Source of the DNA: Neocallimastix lanati (nom. inval.)
Taxonomy: Eukaryota; Neocallimastigomycota; Neocallimastigomycetes; Neocallimastigales; Neocallimastigaceae
Assembly: GCA_016946835.1 (NCBI GenBank)
Contig: JACVTC010000068.1
Location: 184,501-248,500, forward strand
Direction of reading: 5' to 3'
Length of the DNA stretch: 64,000 bases
Part shown: positions 58,631 through 64,000 of the stretch, in pieces
Layout of the letters: each line of letters begins with the position of its first letter
Position numbering within the stretch: position 1 is the stretch's first letter
Notes under the pieces: generated by a model
Told to the model about the DNA's origin: nothing
What the model saw: only the letters and a program-made list of their open reading frames with translations
The model's database searches: none
Program-made: the position numbers and the translations under genes

Positions 58631-59044
58631 TTCAAAATATGTTTTATTAAAATGAGTTTTTTTAATAAAAATATAAATTATTATTTTATTAATTAATTAT
58701 TGTAATATTTTAATTTACTTTAAAATTAATTAATAAAAGCTCAAGTAAAAACATTTTATAATGAAATTTTACACCTATTTATAGTTTTTTAGGAAAATTA
58801 ATTATTTTAAATTATCAGTTGTTATTAGTAATTATTAGTAATTATTAGAAATAAAAGAAAAAAAAAAGAAAATTAAAGAAAATTAAAGAAAACAAGTTTT
58901 CTTTCTAGAAAATGAATCGATAAAAAATGATTAAAATTATTAATAAAATAGATTTTTCTAGTTTTATCGGTTCAATTATTTAACCGATAAACACTAGTAA
59001 TTTCTTTAATATTCTAGTTATAATAAATAAAAAGTTATTAAAAT
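58631..59044. other. AT-rich insert within copia F gag
   Basis: No coding text. Gag text stops before it and resumes after about 59120. A tRNA-like relic lies at its right end, so this may be the body of a decayed SINE on the minus strand. No clear target duplication is seen. Confidence 0.4.
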
Positions 59045-59118
59045 TTGGAAAGAGTGGGAATCAAACCCTAAAGGTTCAGCCCGATGGTCATGGTAACTTA
59101 TCATTGAACCATGGTTAC
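59045..59118 (-). ncRNA. tRNA-like relic (possible SINE head)
   Basis: Minus strand: box A-like TGGTTCAATGATAAG and box B GGGTTTGATTCCC, 43 bases apart, with CTGAACC at anticodon-loop distance. The acceptor stem does not pair, so it is not a working tRNA. It resembles 24553-24613 around TGAAC and the CACT after box B. Confidence 0.45.
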
Positions 59119-59119
59119 T

Positions 59120-59709
59120 AATTTGCTAGTTATGAATTTCGTTACAATTTTGAATGAAATTGAAGAAATTTACTCAAACATGGAAGAAAATAATCTGAAA
59201 CTGAGTAAAGAAGAAAAGATGAAATTTGTATATAATGCCATGCCAAGTTGTACACAAATGAAGATTGTAATCGATAACGATACGAATGTAGATTCTCTTA
59301 TCAAAAAAATTAGAGAATTTACAAAATATGAAATATATATGGAAGATACCTCTAATATTAGAAGAATAGAATCAAAATAGGATACAAGACCAATAATCCA
59401 ATGGATACTGATTCAATTAACCGCATGTATAAAGGAATCAACAATCAAAAGTAAAGAGTTGATTACAAAGGAAAACACCCTTGTAATAAAGAAGAACATA
59501 TAAAACATTTTCTAACAAGATGTTTTATATGCAATTCAACTAAGCATCTTAAAAAGGACTGTAAATATAATATTTTTAATAAAAAGAGTAAATATTATAA
59601 ATTTTTGGATGAAGAAGATAGAAAATTAAATAGAAAATATCGCCACAATAGATATATCGAAAACATGGAATTCGAAGAAGATATTAATTATGAAGATATT
59701 CAATGTTAA
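59120..59709 (+). pseudogene. Copia F gag, second part with zinc knuckle
   Basis: FVTILNEIEEIYSNMEENNL, LSKEEKMKFVYNAMPSCTQM and IREFTKYEIYMEDTSNIRRI continue the copia gag. CFICNSTKHLKKDC at about 59527-59568 is a CX2CX4HX4C zinc knuckle that would bind RNA. Broken in one or two places. Confidence 0.88.
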
Positions 59710-60487
59710 ATTATATTGATTGATTAGGTAAGATTCTTGCTATATCTTTCCTAGTTTGGGTTAAATTGGTCAGGTCAAGATGTTTTTATTAATTATAACA
59801 ATTAATTAAATTTAAATAATAAATAACACACAGAGTTTTATAATTAAGATTTCAATATTTAAGATTTATGTTTTATTAGAACTTTATTTAATATATTTTT
59901 AATAATAAAATTAACTAAGATTAATATAAAGAATTATTTATTGTTATAATTAATTTATTAACTTTATGTTAATAGTTTAGATTAATAATCTTACAAAGAA
60001 TTCAAAATATGAAATTTCAAATCCTTTTTATACTAAACTAAAATAATAATTAACAATATAAATAATTAATACATTCTAATCTTAATATATTCATACATGT
60101 ATATAAACTATATAAAATATAATAATAAAATAATATTGATAAGAATCTTTTAATAAAATAACTATATAATTATTCATAAAACAATTTAATAATAAAACTA
60201 ATTTAATAATAAAATATAAAATAAAATAAAATAATATATTAAAACCAATTAAAAATTCTCTTTCGGAAATCTTTAGAATGATAAAGATTTCTTAGAATCT
60301 TTTAGAAAATAATTGAATAAAAATATAAAATAATAAAATATATAAAACTTATAAACTTATTTAAAATATTATAAAACTATTACTAATAACTAATTCTGTA
60401 TTTTTAATTAATAATAAAAATTAATAATATAATTTCCAAGTTAAGAGATTTTATCTAATATAGATTTCTAATTAATAATTTAGAGTC

Positions 60488-60676
60488 TTAAATAATTAAA
60501 TTATTTTTTATATTTAGAATATCTTTAAAGTTCAATATCTCGTTATCTAGTTGTCCAATAAGGTTGATTTTAACATATGTTGTAGATCTCGTTCCGTAGC
60601 TTTCCAATGAATATAATTTTAGCAGGAATATCAATATATTATTTCCATTATTTGTTGAGTTGTCGTTTTTCTTCAA
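60488..60676 (-). pseudogene. Possible copia protease-region relic
   Basis: YGTRSTTYVKINLIGQLDNE and ILNFKDILNIKNNLII resemble the copia stretch after the protease, where a beta strand is followed by a V-L-Y-V-P-x-L-x-x-N-L-I-S block. The catalytic loop is not seen. Tentative. Confidence 0.35.
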
Positions 60677-60848
60677 GTTATTTTTATCAAATTCTTAAGG
60701 GTTAAAATAAATTAAATTATCTTTAATAAATAAGTCCAAACCCTTTGGTTTCTAATTATTTAATGTTTCTAATATTTATTTTTATAATTAAAATCGAATT
60801 AAAATAATTTTTGTCAATAACGAAATTAAATTTCAATTGATCTAATAA

Positions 60849-60963
60849 TGAATTTTAACTTCAAATCCACTAATATTCGTGACATTCAACCATTTACTGA
60901 AAGAAATATAAGTAATTTAGAATGGATTGAAAAAGATGATGTAAGAAAATATAATTATTTTTA
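60849..60963 (+). CDS. Small open frame, 37 residues, unrecognised
   Basis: MNFNFKSTNIRDIQPFTERN and ISNLEWIEKDDVRKYNYF. Its non-repetitive, charged text stands out from the AT-rich surroundings. No family is recognised. It may be the start of a decayed gag. A GTAAGA string inside could act as a splice donor, but no exon partner is seen. Confidence 0.3.
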
Positions 60964-61610
60964 ACAAAATAATTATATTTTCTTAGTTAAGTTATAATTA
61001 ATATAACTTTTATTTAACTCATTTCATTTGTACATTAAATTATAATTAATAATTTATTTAATTACATATTAAAAATTTATTTAGTTTAATATTAAAATTT
61101 TATTTAATTAAATAAATTTTATACATTTAAAATAATATTAAACTTATTTAATTATTCACTTAATTATTAAATTTATTAGTTTTAGTTTTCTCTTACTTAT
61201 TAAATCATAAACTAAAACACTATTCTGTATTATATCATGTATTCTGTATTCTATCATGTATTCTGTATTTTATTAATCATGTATTTTTATTATTAATGTA
61301 TTATTTTATATTTTTATGTAAAGTTCTATAAAATAGAACTAAATAGATTAAATTTTAAATTTTATGATCGAAATAAATTTCATTATTTTAATCTTTTATT
61401 TTCGATCATTATATTAGATTAAGTAATCGGTTAATTAAGGTTTTTCCAATTATTTTTTAAAAGTAATCGGTTTTACTTAATTAACGCGATGATCGATATG
61501 GATAGAATATCGATCAAAAACTTAGCTAGGTTTTTCTTCTAGTCTTTTCCTAGATAAGAGATTTGTTAAGATTAGAACCCCTTTTGATTTTAACCTTATT
61601 TTGACAAAAA

Positions 61611-61660
61611 AGTATAAATAAGGCTCTTGAGTTCTCTTTGAGAAATCAAGAGTTATTATT
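61611..61660 (+). promoter_or_regulatory. TATA box and start-site hairpin
   Basis: AGTATAAATAAGG is a consensus TATA box. About 15-30 bases on, CTCTTGA and TCAAGAG can pair. The surrounding 300 bases are less AT-rich than the flanks. This layout (TATA, then a structured early transcript) is common in LTRs, and the stretch may be the LTR of an otherwise unseen element. Confidence 0.5.
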
Positions 61661-61848
61661 ATAACAATTATAATATAATAATAATAATAATAATAGTTTT
61701 AACATTTAAAGTTTCTAATAATTAATAAACCAAATTTTATAATTAAAACTTTTCTTTATCAATTTTAGTGTTTCGTCTATTATAATTCGTTATAATAAAC
61801 TCGATAATTAGAAAGAACCATAGGTAAGTATGATTCTTTTCTAAACCT

Positions 61849-61877
61849 TTAATATTAGCAGTTAGAGCTAATATTAA
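61849..61877. repeat. 11-bp inverted repeat
   Basis: TTAATATTAGC, loop AGTTAGA, GCTAATATTAA; perfect arms. It lies 26 bases after AGGTAAGTAT, which matches the splice-donor consensus. Confidence 0.75.
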
Positions 61878-62070
61878 TGATTAATAATTTAATTATAATT
61901 TTTTAATTAAATGTAAAATAAAATACTTATTTAGTTTAGGTTTGTGACTATTCTATACACTAACTTTACTACACAAATAACACTATATTCTATACCTCTA
62001 TTAATTAATTAATTATTTTTTTAATTTCTTTTATTTATTTACTATATTTATTAATTAATTTTCAACAACC

Positions 62071-62122
62071 ACTTAACTGGGTAACGCAGGGTCCTTTCCG
62101 AAGTTCCCACTAGCAGTTAAGA
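62071..62122. other. GC-richer structured island
   Basis: CTTAACTG and CAGTTAAG bracket GGGTAACGCAGGGTCCTTTC and the bases after it, which include CGAAGTTCCCACTAG. It can fold as a stem closed by 8 pairs. It is the only balanced-composition stretch for over 400 bases on either side. Function unknown; possibly a leader remnant. Confidence 0.5.
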
Positions 62123-62699
62123 TTTTACAAACTAAAATAAAATTGTTTTATAAGAAAATAACTATTCTAATAATAGTTACGGAACTAATAATAAAATTTA
62201 AATTTACCTATTACTATACGATTTTCCAACTATCGTTCAATAGTTGAAAAATTAACTCATTTTATACTTTTTCAAAATAAAGTTTTAAATCAAAATAAAT
62301 TTTAATAAATTACATAAAAATATTATTTTATATTATCAATTACATTATATAATAAATTATATGAAATGTTATGAATTATTTTAATATAAATCCTATTTAA
62401 AACTAATTTTTTCTAAAATTTTCTATGAAGAAAATTTAGAGTTTAATTAATTAATTATATGATTAAATATATTCTATCCATATATTTAATTTAAATTTTG
62501 CCAAGTTGTGAAAACCAATTTACTAAACCACAACTTGCTATTTTTATTTTTAGAATTTCTATAATTTAAAAGACAAGTAAACAAAACGGCAAGTTTTTGT
62601 AAACAAACGGAAAAGGCAATATTTCTTTAATTATTTTAATTTAACTAATTAATGACTAATTATTTTTTTTAATTTACGAAGTTTCATGATTCAAACTGA

Positions 62700-63420
62700 G
62701 TAATTGTTACGTAAATTCTCCAAATAATTATTGATATGAAATGAAAATAAAAACCTTAATTATTAATAAATTATTTTATTAATAATTACATAAAAATAAA
62801 TCAATTAATCACTTGATTAATTATCATATGATTTATAAAATGATCCAGAAATAACGTGATATAAGATAAATTTATGTAATATCATAAATTCTCTAAAAAT
62901 TCATAAAATTAATGTAAACATAAAATTTATAACATAAATTTTATGTTATGTAAATATGTAAATAATTTATAAATTAAGTTTTATTTTATTTCATTTTAAT
63001 TATTTTTTTTATATTTTTATTATATTTTTATATTTTTTAATTATTTTATTATTTATATTATACTTTTTATAATATTCAACTAAATATTTAATTCTTATTA
63101 TTTTAAAATAGTTTATAATTAAAGAGTATTATATAAAGAATACTTTTTCTTTATATTTATTCTTTGTAATTTTGCAGTTTTGCAAATTGCCATTCATGCA
63201 ATTCAAATAGTTAAAATTATAATAATAAATTGCCAAAATAAATATATTTTATTAGTAAAATTAATTTAGTAATTTTTAATATGAAGTTATAAAAATTATT
63301 AGTTAATTAAATAAATTTTAATTATAAAATAAATAAATAAATATTTAATAAATAAGTAAATAAAATTATATTATATTAATAAATTTCATAAATAAATTAT
63401 ATAACTTCTCCTAGTAAGAG
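62700..63420 (+). repeat. LTR-like repeat, inverse copy of 41990-42660
   Basis: Contains the reverse complements of ACATAACATAAAATTTATGT and of the TTTATTAATAATTAAAGTTT run of 41990-42660, in reversed order. It is therefore a second copy of E's LTR-like repeat in the opposite orientation. Ends are not resolved. Confidence 0.55.
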
Positions 63421-63607
63421 ACTGAACCAAAGGTGTACTTTATCATTATGTCATTAATTTTTGAGAAAATTAATTAAAAATAATTTGGAATACATCTAAA
63501 TATATATTAAAAATATGGTACACATTTTTATCCACAGTAATTTACATTACATTACATTGAAATACGTATTCAAATTATTAAATATTTTACATTAAATTAT
63601 TACAGAT

Positions 63608-64000
63608 GATGAAGAAGTAAACTAGTATGGTATAATGGAAAATGACGACTTAACTGAAGAAGATGTCACTGTTTTGAACCCTACTATTGACTTAAACATA
63701 ATTAATCAAAATTCAATTATCTAATTGAAATATGAAGACAGTGTCACTGGTTCGAATCCTAAAACTAACGTTGAAATAAATAGTAGTAAAATAAATAAAA
63801 TTATACATAATATTGAAAATTATAGAAATAGCGAAAGTTGTTGGACCTATGATACAGGTGCAAGTGAATATATAACAAATAATAAAAATATTTTAGACAA
63901 TTTTAAGAAAATTAATAACTATGATGTGCCCAAATAAAACTACTTGTAAGTTTGAAGGATATGGAACATATAAAGGATTAATTAATAATAATTTTATAGA
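63608..64000 (+). pseudogene. Copia F protease (continues beyond window)
   Basis: SCWTYDTGASEYITNNKNIL carries D-T-G-A in the copia protease context (W-x-x-D-T-G-A-S-x-x-I/M-T). It is preceded by an acidic linker and followed by FEGYGTYKGL-like text. Plus strand, consistent with the gag of element F. Confidence 0.88.

Larger units (their letters stand above)
59715..63591. other. 3.9-kb foreign stretch inside copia F
   Basis: Gag text ends before it and protease text begins after it. TTAAATTAT occurs at both edges (59706-59714 and 63592-63600), a possible 9-bp target duplication, though weak in AT-rich DNA. Inside are a small plus-strand frame (60849-60963), a minus-strand relic (60488-60676), a TATA promoter (61611), hairpins and an LTR-like repeat (62700-63420). 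Probably several layers of insertion. Confidence 0.5.
57958..64000 (+). mobile_element. Copia element F (runs off right edge), itself interrupted
   Basis: Fossil copia on the plus strand. 5' LTR 57958-58215, primer site 58216-58228, gag from 58244, zinc knuckle at about 59519, protease at 63725-63937 and beyond. Two stretches inside it do not belong: about 58631-59110 and about 59715-63591. Broken in several places. RT and RNase H would lie outside the window. Confidence 0.85.

Noticed and set aside
59706-63604. A 3.9-kb intron in copia F (GTTAAATT...TTACAG edges)
   Set aside because: Edges match weak splice consensus by chance. The interior holds repeats and relics of other elements, and insertion explains it better.
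63629-63775. tRNA-like boxes (GTATGGTATAATGG and GGTTCGAATCC)
   Set aside because: They lie within coding text of the copia F protease region and lack arms.
1-64000. Reassigned stop codons (ciliate-type code), suggested by readable text running through TAA and TAG in relics
   Set aside because: The best-preserved frames, such as RT-RNase H of element B, the gag-protease stretch of D and RNase H of copia C, use ordinary stops only at their ends. The pattern is explained by decay of old elements.
1-64000. CRISPR array, bacterial operon or prophage
   Set aside because: No spaced direct repeats with unique spacers, no Shine-Dalgarno-led gene runs. All coding text is eukaryotic LTR retrotransposon.

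Overview
This is an extremely AT-rich eukaryotic window (about four bases in five are A or T by eye) and it is a transposon graveyard. I find no host housekeeping gene, no rRNA and no convincing functional tRNA. Almost every stretch with coding character is a piece of a Ty1/copia or Ty3/gypsy LTR retrotransposon. Two gypsy copies carry a C-terminal chromodomain (chromoviruses). With the Asn-rich low-complexity protein segments and the base composition, this suggests a fungus, a microsporidian or another AT-rich protist. Lineage is inference and I cannot name a species.

Layout. 1-2700: a copia pol piece running in from the left, then a copia primer site and gag remnant. 2731-3716: an LTR-like repeat (family G). 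3717-13762: gypsy element A on the minus strand, with both LTRs, primer site, purine tract and a 5-bp target duplication; parts seen are gag, protease, RT and RNase H, with no integrase recognised. 13763-15400: AT-rich. About 15420-20640: chromovirus B on the plus strand. 21600-24940: gypsy fragments, a tRNA-like relic and a partial LTR of element A. 24941-36380: mostly unreadable AT-rich DNA with faint gypsy and copia relics, a clear MITE, perfect hairpins and a 110-bp-period duplication. 36380-40340: gypsy H, whose gag is interrupted by a tRNA-derived SINE with perfect 13-bp target duplications. 40371-57957: a nested stack in which old gypsy E (minus) was entered by copia C and chromovirus D, and D's left LTR was entered by a further solo LTR. 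57958-64000: copia F on the plus strand, leaving the window on the right and itself interrupted by other repeats.

Nothing here works together as an operon or pathway. The layered insertions allow relative dating: E is oldest, C and D are later, and the solo LTR inside D's LTR is younger than D. Best leads: the GC-rich SINE in AT-rich DNA, a shared copia primer site matching the tRNA-Lys(CUU) anticodon arm, the LTR-within-LTR with exact duplications, and a Tc1/mariner-like MITE.
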